Part shown: one piece after another, positions 52,569 through 59,449 of the stretch
Layout: each line of letters opens with the position of its first letter
Position numbering within the stretch: position 1 is the first letter of the stretch
Source of the DNA: Bacteroidales bacterium UBA5197
GTDB lineage: Bacteria; Bacteroidota; Bacteroidia; Bacteroidales; Lentimicrobiaceae
Direction of reading: 5' to 3'
NCBI GenBank assembly: GCA_002412885.1
Contig: DHVX01000062.1
Coordinates: 400,282 to 464,281 of the forward strand
DNA length: 64,000 nucleotides
Translations under genes and position numbers: made by a program
The notes under the pieces: generated by a model
Databases searched by the model: none
What the model was told of the DNA's origin: nothing
What the model saw: the letters and a program-made list of their open reading frames with translations, nothing else

Positions 52569-52732
52569 TTTCTTCTTGTAAGTATTTCTAAAGTTACAAT
52601 TAACAATACCTGTACTCCGGCTGCAATTAATAATCCATTATTTATTTTATCGGAAAAATCTTCTTTGAAGAAAACTATTGCTATTAAAAGAATAGCTCCA
52701 ATTATGTACAAAATATTAATAGCTTTCTTCAT
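52565..52732 (-). CDS. Small membrane protein (55 aa)
   Basis: A 55-codon frame from ATG 52732 to TGA 52565, too short for most gene calls. Sequence MKKAINILYIIGAILLIAIV begins the first helix; a second helix (LLIAAGVQVLLIVTL) follows a charged turn, with the basic end LTRRK. The regular two-helix layout and the ATGA overlap with the next gene support real coding. No family recognised. It could be a holin-like, toxin-like or immunity peptide; none of these is shown. Confidence 0.55.
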   Translation of the reverse strand: MKKAINILYIIGAILLIAIVFFKEDFSDKINNGLLIAAGVQVLLIVTLEILTRRK

Positions 52733-52807
52733 CGATTCTTTATAGAATTATTAACTCTCGTATTGTCAGAAGGCATATTATAGTCAGTTAGAGGAAGTAT
52801 GTAGTTC

Positions 52808-52898
52808 TTGCCATGCAGGGGCGTTGTTGATGATGACAAAGTTAGAAAAAATCACCTCACCCTGCCCTCTCTTGAGAAGGGCGGGGGGATGAGGTGCT
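52808..52898 (+). repeat. Accessory repeat, copy C1 with palindrome
   Basis: CTTGCCATGCAGGGGCGTTG and GATGACAAAGTTAGA match the second half of copies B and C2. It is followed by GCCCTCTCTTGAGAAGGGCG and GATGAGGTGCTT, as at 52193-52230. Confidence 0.7.
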
Positions 52899-52909
52899 TT
52901 CCATAACTA

Positions 52910-53015
52910 CCCGTCCTTCGTAAAAATTAATCCATGCAGAGGCGTTGTTGATGAAAACAAAGTTAGAGATAAAAGCGATGCGTTTGGTTATGGCAACAGA
53001 GGCTTTTCTGAGATA
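52910..53015 (+). repeat. Accessory repeat, copy C2 (longest)
   Basis: Starts CCCGTCCTTCGTAAAAATTA and runs through CCATGCAGAGGCGTTGTTGA to AACAAAGTTAGAGATAAAAG. The plus frame stays open: PSFVKINPCRGVVDENKVRD then KSDAFGYGNRGFSEI and a stop. It lies just past the 3' end of the MORN-protein gene. Confidence 0.75.
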
Positions 53016-53128
53016 TGAAAACCCCTAAAACACTTTTTAGTTTGTTAAAAAAATGTTTGTTAACGAACGTGTGGCCACTATCGAACTTTTCATTTTTCAA
53101 TGTATTTTTTCAGAGGGAAAGATATATG

Positions 53129-53626
53129 TTACATAAAACCTTGTTTTATCCACTTTTTCTTTTCATCATCCCAAAATTTTACACTTACCAATCTCCCTTT
53201 TTTGTTATATTTATAAATCTTATTAAGACCATAATCTTTTGAATAACCATATTGAAACCATTTGCCAATTTCATTTCCATTTTTAAAATAACCTTTTTGG
53301 CTTATTTGACCATTTTCTGAATAACAAATATTTAGTCCATCTACTATTTTCCCTTCATAGTAAAGGAACTTGCACCATATTGCACCATTTTGATGAAATT
53401 GTTCATACCAACCAGTCCTAAAACCATTTTTATAGAAAATCCGATAGAAAAGTTGACCGTTTTTATAAAAAACCTGAACAATGGAATCGCAGTTAAGAGT
53501 ATCTTTGATAACTTCATACGAAACAAACTCACCCGGTTCAGTTCTATTGGTTATTATCCCTTTGCTATCCTGAGCATAGGAAAAACTAAAGAGAAAAAAT
53601 TGCAATGCAAATATCAGTTTTCTCAT
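53129..53626 (-). CDS. Secreted MORN_2-repeat protein (YwqK-like)
   Basis: 165 aa with a signal peptide ending near FSYAQD. The body has about five MORN_2-type repeats with the Y/F-x-x-NG core, for example VFYKNGQLFYRIFYKNG, QFHQNGAIWCKFLYYEGK and CYSENGQISQKGYFKNGNEIG. Proteins of this form are often annotated as YwqK-family antitoxins and occur as immunity proteins beside LXG/polymorphic toxins; here no toxin gene is adjacent. Bounded by repeat C2 at its 3' side and by a short remnant frame at its 5' side. Confidence 0.75.
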   Translation of the reverse strand: MRKLIFALQFFLFSFSYAQDSKGIITNRTEPGEFVSYEVIKDTLNCDSIVQVFYKNGQLFYRIFYKNGFRTGWYEQFHQNGAIWCKFLYYEGKIVDGLNICYSENGQISQKGYFKNGNEIGKWFQYGYSKDYGLNKIYKYNKKGRLVSVKFWDDEKKKWIKQGFM

Positions 53627-53645
53627 TTTTTGTTATTTTTTTTGT

Positions 53646-53744
53646 CTATATTTTTTCTTGTCGGTAAGCCTCCTCTCCTGAAGGATTACCTGCAACATGA
53701 CCTATCCTATCTACAGATCCTTTTGGCTTATTCTTAACTCGCAT
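53646..53744 (-). pseudogene. Short remnant frame (32 aa)
   Basis: On the minus strand ATG 53744 opens a frame reading MRVKNKPKG, then SVDRIGHVAGNPSGEEAYRQ, then EKI and TAG. The frame is open upstream to 53786. It looks like the C-terminal tail of a longer lost protein between two complete genes. No family recognised; low confidence that it is translated. Confidence 0.35.
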
Positions 53745-53791
53745 TAGTAGAGAAGTGCGGTAGGATGAGGTCTTAAGACGTCTTGTTTACT

Positions 53792-54385
53792 TCACTCTCG
53801 CTTCTTCCTCCCCCTCCTCAAATCCGTATAAAACATCAATCCCATCAGCAACAAAATACTTATAATCGCTCTTAGCGTATAAACCAAAGCCAGATCGCCG
53901 CTTGAAACCGGCAGGGCCATTCCCGCGGCCAGCAACATTCCGCCCCATATCAGGTAGCTTTCATGGTTTTCGCCCGATCGAACCATTCTATTGATTACCG
54001 GAAAGTACGCCACCACCAGTATTCCCTGCACCAGCAGATTGGTGATAAAGTGATTGTGTGTAAACATCCAGAAAATCACAATTCCTATCACCACAGCAAG
54101 ACAGCCGATATCAAAGCGATTAAATCTGCTGCTGCGGTCACCGAAAAACAATATGGTTAAGGTAACTGATCCCACAAAAAACAGGTCGGCGGTATTGAGA
54201 ATATTGTCCCAGATGCTGTAGTCGCCTTCTTTCAGATACGTAAACAAACTCAACGCAACTGCCAGAAAGAAAAATACCCACATGGCCAATGCCGGCCTGA
54301 TTTTCTTCAAGGAAATCAGCCGGAAATAATAAATTGCCAGAACTACATTCAGCAATGTAACTGCACCAATAATTATTAGTTTCAC
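53792..54385 (-). CDS. Integral membrane protein, unrecognised
   Basis: 197 aa with about six membrane helices and a very basic tail (DLRRGRKKRE). No conserved motif is recognised; the overall form resembles small DUF-type membrane proteins. The start is GTG 54385, as there is no ATG at the helix start. It lies 21 nt downstream of the kinase gene on the same strand, so the two are likely co-transcribed, and this marks the core-genome edge of the accessory segment. Confidence 0.65.
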   Translation of the reverse strand: MKLIIIGAVTLLNVVLAIYYFRLISLKKIRPALAMWVFFFLAVALSLFTYLKEGDYSIWDNILNTADLFFVGSVTLTILFFGDRSSRFNRFDIGCLAVVIGIVIFWMFTHNHFITNLLVQGILVVAYFPVINRMVRSGENHESYLIWGGMLLAAGMALPVSSGDLALVYTLRAIISILLLMGLMFYTDLRRGRKKRE

Positions 54386-54406
54386 AAGAAAATGGTATTG
54401 AGTTGA

Positions 54407-54964
54407 TTATGCGCCAATGCTTTGCAAAACAGCCTCCACATTGCGATCAAGATCGCAGATTGATCCATTGTTGTCGAATACAAAATCGGCCATTTCTATA
54501 CATTTCCTCAGGTTCTGGTGGTTTGGGTCAGCGGAAGTCATTTCGCGGTTTTCGTTGGCTATAAAGGTCTCAAAATCTATCTGATCGGTTTCTGATTGCC
54601 GTTCCTTTATTCTTTGGTAACGGGCTTTTGCATCGGCATCCACAGCAAAAAGATAGAAGTTTCCTTTTGCTTTAAGTGATTCCACTTCACCCGGGGTGCG
54701 GATACTTTCAATCACGCAGTTTCTCCCTGAAATCATGGCTTCGGTGTGCAGGCAATCTGTGATGTAGGACGGGCTGTGGGTAGCACGTAAATCATTGGCA
54801 ACCAAAACCATGCTATCGCGATTGACGGCTAGCCCTCTCTTTACTATTTCACGGGTGATAAAACCCCGGACCGAAAAATGGGTAAAGTCCTTTTCATTAA
54901 CAAGAAATTCCACAATGGTTCCTTTTCCTGCGCCAAGCGTTCCGGTAATGCCGATGATGATCAT
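54407..54964 (-). CDS. P-loop nucleotide kinase-like protein
   Basis: 185 aa. The P-loop is ITGTLGAGKGT. The rest resembles dephospho-CoA kinase/adenylate kinase-like NTPases: FSVRGFITREIVKRG, CVIESIRTPGEVESL and FVFDNNGSICDLDRNVEAVL. This fits the AAA_18-type P-loop kinase group; the phosphate acceptor is unknown. ATG 54964 is chosen since TACTTTTG sits 14 nt upstream, while the longer reading from 55045 crosses the promoter. Confidence 0.8.
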   Translation of the reverse strand: MIIIGITGTLGAGKGTIVEFLVNEKDFTHFSVRGFITREIVKRGLAVNRDSMVLVANDLRATHSPSYITDCLHTEAMISGRNCVIESIRTPGEVESLKAKGNFYLFAVDADAKARYQRIKERQSETDQIDFETFIANENREMTSADPNHQNLRKCIEMADFVFDNNGSICDLDRNVEAVLQSIGA

Positions 54965-54978
54965 TTGATTTTTTTTGG

Positions 54979-54986
54979 CAAAAGTA
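54979..54986 (-). promoter_or_regulatory. -7 promoter element TACTTTTG
   Basis: Reads CAAAAGTA on the plus strand, 14 nt before ATG 54964. Confidence 0.6.
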
Positions 54987-55297
54987 ATCTTTTTGAAAGG
55001 ATAGTAAAGCGTGGAAAACGGATAATGACGACTGGAAAGAAACACGCAAACCTGCCCGACTGCGGCAGGCGGGGACGCAATGACGCAAAGTATTGAAAAT
55101 GATATTTAAGCGTTAGCCTATTTATTTAAGTCAGGGTTTGACTAATTGACCCAAGCATTTCCTGACTATCCAGGAGAAAATTTAATCATAATTTTGAAAT
55201 TGTTGTCTAAATAGGTAACATTGCGGGGAAATTGAAAAATTTTATGCGAAAAACGAAAAATGAAATCGAAAAGCAAAACGGTTAAAAAAGAGATATT

Positions 55298-55606
55298 ATG
55301 AAGAAAAATCACGAAAATAATCTTGTTTCCTGGGACGATCATATCGACAAGAAATATGGAAGAATTGGCACACCAACAAGAGTTAAATACGAAGAAGATT
55401 TCGAAAATTTCAAAATAGGTGTGCTTATTCAAGAAGCCAGGAAACAACAAAACCTGACTCAGGAAGAACTTGCCCTGAAATGTGGGACAACAAAAAACTA
55501 TATTTCCAGAATTGAGAATAATGCCAGCGACATTCGTCTATCGACACTGATGAGAATAATTCGGGAAGGACTTGGTGGTCATCTTAAACTGAGCCTTGAA
55601 TTATAG
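55298..55606 (+). CDS. XRE-family HTH protein, HigA-antitoxin-like, orphan
   Basis: 102 aa. The C-terminal half is a helix-turn-helix of the XRE type: IGVLIQEARKQQNLTQEELA, then LKCGTTKNYISRIENNASDI. The N-terminal ~35 residues (NLVSWDDHIDKKYGRIGTPT) match the usual extension of HigA antitoxins in Bacteroidota, which pair with an upstream HigB toxin. Upstream there is no full toxin; only a short frame (55211-55285) ending NFMRKTKNEIEKQNG recalls the end of HigB. So the antitoxin seems left behind. A lone transcription regulator is the alternative. Confidence 0.75.
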   Translation: MKKNHENNLVSWDDHIDKKYGRIGTPTRVKYEEDFENFKIGVLIQEARKQQNLTQEELALKCGTTKNYISRIENNASDIRLSTLMRIIREGLGGHLKLSLEL

Positions 55607-55830
55607 GAAAACTGAGCACGATGGCATAACAAACCCTATAACAAATGTGGGTATTCGTGGTCGTTTGAGCTTTTGGAATCTTTACCTTCATCTGTTGTGG
55701 CATGAAAATGCTGAACAATCTAATCCGCAATTGCCATAAGCATCCGCTGTATGGAATTGACTAATTATAACAAGCATTTTGCATAAAAGGTAAAATCGAG
55801 TCAGGCCCTGACTTACAAAATGAAAATATC

Positions 55831-55838
55831 TACCTTTG
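55831..55838 (+). promoter_or_regulatory. -7 promoter element TACCTTTG
   Basis: Exact match 15 nt before the ATG of the GNAT gene at 55854. Confidence 0.6.
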
Positions 55839-55853
55839 AAGTACTGATTTTTC

Positions 55854-56300
55854 ATGTCTTACAATCTGTTTAAAATGCAAATCATCAGAATAAAACCCAC
55901 CGATACTGATTACCTTCTGACCACCAGAGACATTCGTTTCAAGGTGTTTGTGGAAGAGCAAAATGTGCCTTCCGATATGGAATATGATGAGTTTGAGGAT
56001 TCAAGCCATCATTATTTATTGCTTGAAAATGGCGTTGGTGCAGCAACCTGCCGGTGGCGGGAAACCAATAACGGAATAAAACTTGAAAGGTTTGCAGTAT
56101 TGTCTGAACACAGAGGCAAAGGATTTGGAGAAGCTTTGGTTAAACGATTGCTTGACGATGTTTTACCATTGGGGAAATCAGTTTACCTTCATTCGCAGGA
56201 AAGAGTGCTTGGATTTTATGAAAAGCTGGGTTTTATGGCCCAGGGAGAGAGATTTGAAGAAGCGGGAATTCCACACTTTAAGATGTATTTTAACGCTTGA
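55854..56300 (+). CDS. GNAT family N-acetyltransferase (YjcF/ElaA-like)
   Basis: 148 aa. The GNAT domain is short and compact: IRFKVFVEEQNVPSDMEYDE is the usual start of the YjcF-like group, then ATCRWRE and FAVLSEHRGKGFGEALVKRL (acetyl-CoA pyrophosphate loop R-G-K-G-F-G). The C-terminal HSQERVLGFYEKLGF is typical. Substrate unknown. Single gene with its own promoter. ATG 55854; a second ATG seven codons later is possible. Confidence 0.85.
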   Translation: MSYNLFKMQIIRIKPTDTDYLLTTRDIRFKVFVEEQNVPSDMEYDEFEDSSHHYLLLENGVGAATCRWRETNNGIKLERFAVLSEHRGKGFGEALVKRLLDDVLPLGKSVYLHSQERVLGFYEKLGFMAQGERFEEAGIPHFKMYFNA

Positions 56301-56339
56301 GTCTTCCGAAAAATTCCAAAACAAAATCAGGAAATAAAC

Positions 56340-56347
56340 TATCTTTG
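56340..56347 (+). promoter_or_regulatory. -7 promoter element TATCTTTG
   Basis: Exact match ending 7 nt before the MNT start codon. Confidence 0.6.
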
Positions 56348-56354
56348 CGTTTGT

Positions 56355-56672
56355 ATGAATATTCTGATTCAACATATCGACCAAATAAAAAAGCCTTGTG
56401 AATTAAACAAAGTCATTTCACTATTTGCTTTTGGTTCGGTGACAACTGACAAATTTTCTCCCGACAGCGACATAGATCTGGTTGTTGAAATTGATGATAA
56501 TGACCCTGTTTCTTACACTGACAAATACTTTAACATTAAGTTTCAGCTTGAAGAAATATTGAAAAGGCAAATTGACCTTCTCGAACAGAAAGCAATCAGA
56601 AACAGATTTTTAAAAAGTGAAATAGACCGAACCAAAGTTCAAATCTATGGAAGAAGTATAAATCTGGCTTGA
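56355..56672 (+). CDS. Minimal nucleotidyltransferase (MNT), orphan partner
   Basis: 105 aa. Nucleotidyltransferase fold with the motif FAFGSVTTDKFSPDSDIDLV, i.e. GS-x10-DxD, and a third acidic region near QIDLLEQKA. MNT proteins usually pair with a HEPN protein in a two-gene toxin-antitoxin unit, where MNT AMPylates the HEPN toxin. The next frame in +2 reads IWLEDIT and stop (56662-56685), like the first residues of HEPN partners, then nothing. The toxin therefore seems deleted. Very short leader from its own promoter. Confidence 0.82.
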   Translation: MNILIQHIDQIKKPCELNKVISLFAFGSVTTDKFSPDSDIDLVVEIDDNDPVSYTDKYFNIKFQLEEILKRQIDLLEQKAIRNRFLKSEIDRTKVQIYGRSINLA

Positions 56673-56685
56673 AGATATTACCTGA
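56662..56685 (+). pseudogene. Possible HEPN-toxin N-terminal remnant
   Basis: Seven codons reading IWLEDIT before a TGA, overlapping the MNT 3' end as HEPN genes usually do. HEPN partners often begin with a similar xIWLEDIL. Too short for a firm call. Confidence 0.3.
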
Positions 56686-56735
56686 AAATTAGAAAATTAC
56701 ATCCATCGTTACGTGTTTTTTTTATCCTCCTCATT

Positions 56736-56757
56736 TCCCCCTTTCGTGAAAGGGGGA
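56736..56757. repeat. Perfect 10-bp palindrome TCCCCCTTTC/GAAAGGGGGA
   Basis: A stem of ten with a 2-nt loop in the MNT-to-AlbA spacer. It may be a terminator for MNT or a REP-like unit. Confidence 0.6.
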
Positions 56758-56884
56758 CGATACGTTGTAGTTTTTCAGATACTTGGCGAATGCGATTTGA
56801 TAGCCTTAAAAATCATTACACTAATGAGATAGTTATCGCTCAGTGTAGAAAACCCGAACATCAAAATGACATTTGGAAAAAGAG

Positions 56885-56892
56885 TAAATTTG
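56885..56892 (+). promoter_or_regulatory. -7 promoter element TAAATTTG
   Basis: Exact match 21 nt before the TTG start at 56914. No good -33 element at normal spacing. Confidence 0.5.
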
Positions 56893-56913
56893 TAACTTAT
56901 AAATTATTAATTA

Positions 56914-58242
56914 TTGGTAGTGACATCAGAATCGCAAAATATTGAGTTCAAAGTAACTTGGAGAGACGAATACCTGAAATGGATTTGTGGTTTTGCAAAT
57001 GCCTTTGGTGGAACTATTTTTATCGGGAAAGACGACACAGGAAATGTAGCCGACTTGAAAAATGCTAAAAAACTATTGGAAGAAATCCCCAATAAGGTCA
57101 GAGACACTTTGGGTATTTTGGTTGATGTTAATCTGCACCAAACCGATCAAGGGAAATTTATTGAAATTCTTGTTGAGCAATACCCTTATCCAGTCAATTA
57201 CAAGGGGCAATATCATTACAGAAGCGGAAGCACCAAACAGGAATTAAAAGGTGCAGCACTTGACAAGTTTCTCCTTCAAAAAAAAGGAAAAAGATGGGAT
57301 GGAGTTCCGGTTCCAAATGTTTCAACTAATGACCTTAAGCAAGAAACATTTGATTTTTTTCGCAAACGAGCTTTCAGAAGCCAAAGAATTGATGAAGAAA
57401 GTTTAGCCGATAGTAACGAACATCTTATTGAGAATCTTCAACTCAAGGAAGGTAAATTTCTTAAGCGTGCATCTATCCTGCTTTTTCATGCAAATCCTGA
57501 AAAATATATAACAGGGTCTTACATAAAAATTGGATTTTTCGAAAGTGACAGTGATTTGAGATTTCAGGACGAAATCCACGGAAATCTTTTTGAACAAATT
57601 GAAAAAACCACAGAGTTACTTTTCACAAAATACATCAAGGCTTTGATAAGCTATGAAGGGTTGAATCGTGTGGAAACCTATGAATATCCGAAAGAAGCAA
57701 TAAGAGAAGCATTGCTAAATGCAGTTGCTCATAAAGATTATTCAGGTGGCGCTCCAGTTCAAATTAGTGTTTACAAAGACAAGATGATGATTTGGAATGA
57801 AGGGCAGCTTCCTGAAAATTGGACAATTGAAAATCTATTGGAAAAACACGCTTCAAGACCATATAACCCTGACATTGCAAACGCTTTATTTCGCAGTGGT
57901 TACATTGAATCTTGGGGACGAGGAACTATTAAAATTATCAACGAATGTAAAAAAGCAGGAATCCCCGAACCAGTTTTTACTTACGATTCAAGCGATATTT
58001 CCCTAGAGTTCAGAAAAGACATTTACAATGAAAAACATCTGCAATCACTTGACTTGAATGAACGACAAGTTAAAGCAGTATTATATGTGAAAGAGAAAGG
58101 TAGAATCACTAACAAAGAATATCAGGAAATAAACAATACAACAGATAGGACTGCATTAAGGGATTTAGAAACACTGATTCAACTGAATATCATTAAGCGA
58201 GTTGGTGAAAAAAAAGGTGCTTATTACGAATTAGCTTCTTAG
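56914..58242 (+). CDS. AlbA_2 (Schlafen-like) / HATPase_c_4 DNA-binding protein
   Basis: 442 aa. The N-terminal AlbA_2 domain (about residues 5-120): SQNIEFKVTWRDEYLKWICG, FANAFGGTIFIGKDD, YRSGSTKQEL. The central ATPase-like domain has EAIREALLNAVAHKDYSG, WNEGQLPENW and the end GYIESWGRGTIKIINECKKAG. A C-terminal winged-helix follows (NERQVKAVLYVKEKGRITNKEYQE). Such proteins are annotated as transcription regulators or ATP-binding proteins and often occur in accessory or defence islands. No ATG fits: TTG 56914 or GTG 56920 starts it. Codon use is AT-rich like its neighbours. Confidence 0.85.
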   Translation: MVVTSESQNIEFKVTWRDEYLKWICGFANAFGGTIFIGKDDTGNVADLKNAKKLLEEIPNKVRDTLGILVDVNLHQTDQGKFIEILVEQYPYPVNYKGQYHYRSGSTKQELKGAALDKFLLQKKGKRWDGVPVPNVSTNDLKQETFDFFRKRAFRSQRIDEESLADSNEHLIENLQLKEGKFLKRASILLFHANPEKYITGSYIKIGFFESDSDLRFQDEIHGNLFEQIEKTTELLFTKYIKALISYEGLNRVETYEYPKEAIREALLNAVAHKDYSGGAPVQISVYKDKMMIWNEGQLPENWTIENLLEKHASRPYNPDIANALFRSGYIESWGRGTIKIINECKKAGIPEPVFTYDSSDISLEFRKDIYNEKHLQSLDLNERQVKAVLYVKEKGRITNKEYQEINNTTDRTALRDLETLIQLNIIKRVGEKKGAYYELAS

Positions 58243-58550
58243 ATGTCGGATATGTCGGATAAATGTCGGATAAAGCGAACTATATTTTGATTGGCTCATA
58301 ATTGGCTCAATTGGCACATTAGACAAAACTAACAGACAATTAAATGGACAGATAAGAACACTGAAGCTACAACAAATAAGACTTAAACGCAGTCGCCTCA
58401 CTAAAGTAAAATCTCAGCCGCAACCTTTGTTGCGACTGCGATTTGAGTCAGTGTTGTTCAAAACAGCCGGGGGAGGCAGAGGGGGTACCAGGCAATGGGA
58501 GTTGACAGTGCTTCCCTTCTTAACCCCCTTTTCCTGCAGCGTGTCAGTAA
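58243..58550. other. Repeat-rich spacer after the AlbA_2 gene
   Basis: 308 bases. Three direct copies of ATGTCGGATA(A) at 58243-58270 directly after the stop, TTGGCTCA twice (about 58290-58315), then the hairpin 58409-58444 and a G-rich stretch (58470-58500). No gene seen. Confidence 0.6.
58409..58444. repeat. Imperfect 16-bp inverted repeat
   Basis: AAATCTCAGCCGCAAC (58409-58424), loop CTTT, GTTGCGACTGCGATTT (58429-58444); 14 of 16 pair. CGCAGTCGC at 58388-58396 could pair with the right arm instead. Confidence 0.6.
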
Positions 58551-59396
58551 TTAAATTGCCATCTTTTTCCATGCTGCATTTTCCAGAAAACACAACTCAT
58601 TAATGCCGCACTGTTTCAAAACAGCTTTGGCTTCCACAAACCAAAGGCTGAGTTCATGCGGCTGGTGTGCATCGCTGCTTAGTATGACGGGTATTTTCTT
58701 TTCGCTGAGTTTGCGGAGTATATACTCTCCGGGGAAAAGGCTTTGACTTCGGCCTTTGTAAATGCCGCGGGTGTTAACTTCCACAATTACACCTTTTTCG
58801 GCAATCAGGTCAATGGTTTCATTTACCTGATCAGTGTACCACTTATCTTCTTCGCTGAACCACCTTCCCTGATTGTGCATTTTGATTTTGTCGAGATGAC
58901 CGATAATATCAAACAATTCATTTTCAAGCATCTGATTAATCTGATGCCAGTATGCTGTAACGCCTTGCCGGATATCTCCGTTAAAAAATTCGTTCAGGCC
59001 ATTGTCATAAGTTTCGCGTTTGGGACCATCAATAAACCATAGTTTTTCAGGGTGAGCGGTTTTGACAAGATGCACGCTCCCGATGATATAATCGAGTCCG
59101 AATGATTGTTTTAATCCTACAAATCCACTGCTGATGCCGGGAACATAATCGGCTTCCATGGCCACATGGAGTTTTATCTGGTCTTTGTATTCACTGCGAA
59201 GGCGGTTAATTTCAGCAATATAGGAAATTTCGCTGCCCGGCTTCAATGCGAAGGAGTTCTCAAAAGGCAACACGGAATGCTCCGAAAAGCCAAGAGATGA
59301 AAATCCCTGCCTGATAGCTTCTTCCACATAGTCAACTGGTGCTGCAGAGCCATCGGAGAAATTGGAATGCGTATGAAAATTGTTAAGTTTGTACAT
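58551..59396 (-). CDS. PHP-family phosphatase, histidinol-phosphatase-like
   Basis: 281 aa. PHP domain with the metal-binding motif NFHTHSNFSDGS (HxH), SLGFSEHS, IIGSVHLV, DIIGHLDKIK, VEVNTRGIY and SSDAHQP, in the family order. The length and motif spacing fit HisJ-type histidinol-phosphate phosphatases, the last-but-one step of histidine synthesis. No his genes are nearby, so another phosphate ester is possible. Monocistronic; converges with the accessory region. Confidence 0.85.
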   Translation of the reverse strand: MYKLNNFHTHSNFSDGSAAPVDYVEEAIRQGFSSLGFSEHSVLPFENSFALKPGSEISYIAEINRLRSEYKDQIKLHVAMEADYVPGISSGFVGLKQSFGLDYIIGSVHLVKTAHPEKLWFIDGPKRETYDNGLNEFFNGDIRQGVTAYWHQINQMLENELFDIIGHLDKIKMHNQGRWFSEEDKWYTDQVNETIDLIAEKGVIVEVNTRGIYKGRSQSLFPGEYILRKLSEKKIPVILSSDAHQPHELSLWFVEAKAVLKQCGINELCFLENAAWKKMAI

Positions 59397-59449
59397 ATCT
59401 TACAATTCTTCAGTGATTTGATTTCAAGTCAGCAGGCAATAGAACGAAT

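Larger units (their letters stand above)
52733..53128. other. Gene-free stretch with repeat copies C1 and C2
   Basis: 396 bases between the small membrane-protein pair and the MORN gene. It contains two copies of the accessory repeat, a GCCCTCTCTTGAGAAGGGC-type palindrome between them, and AT-rich sequence after 52986. A weak 75-codon frame at 53015-53242 overlaps the MORN gene and is not credible. Confidence 0.65.

Noticed and set aside
51455..53015. Repeat copies as integron attC sites
   Set aside because: No consistent RYYYAAC/GTTRRRY pair is seen in all copies and no integron integrase is in the window. AAAGTTAGAG resembles only part of the core.
53015..53242. 75-codon plus-strand frame after repeat C2
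   Set aside because: Phe/Leu/Lys-rich, overlaps the MORN gene on the other strand by over 100 nt and has no recognisable features.
50615..58550. Integrated prophage or ICE
   Set aside because: No integrase, portal, terminase, mobilisation or tra genes and no tRNA attachment site were found. The region looks like accumulated small accessory genes.
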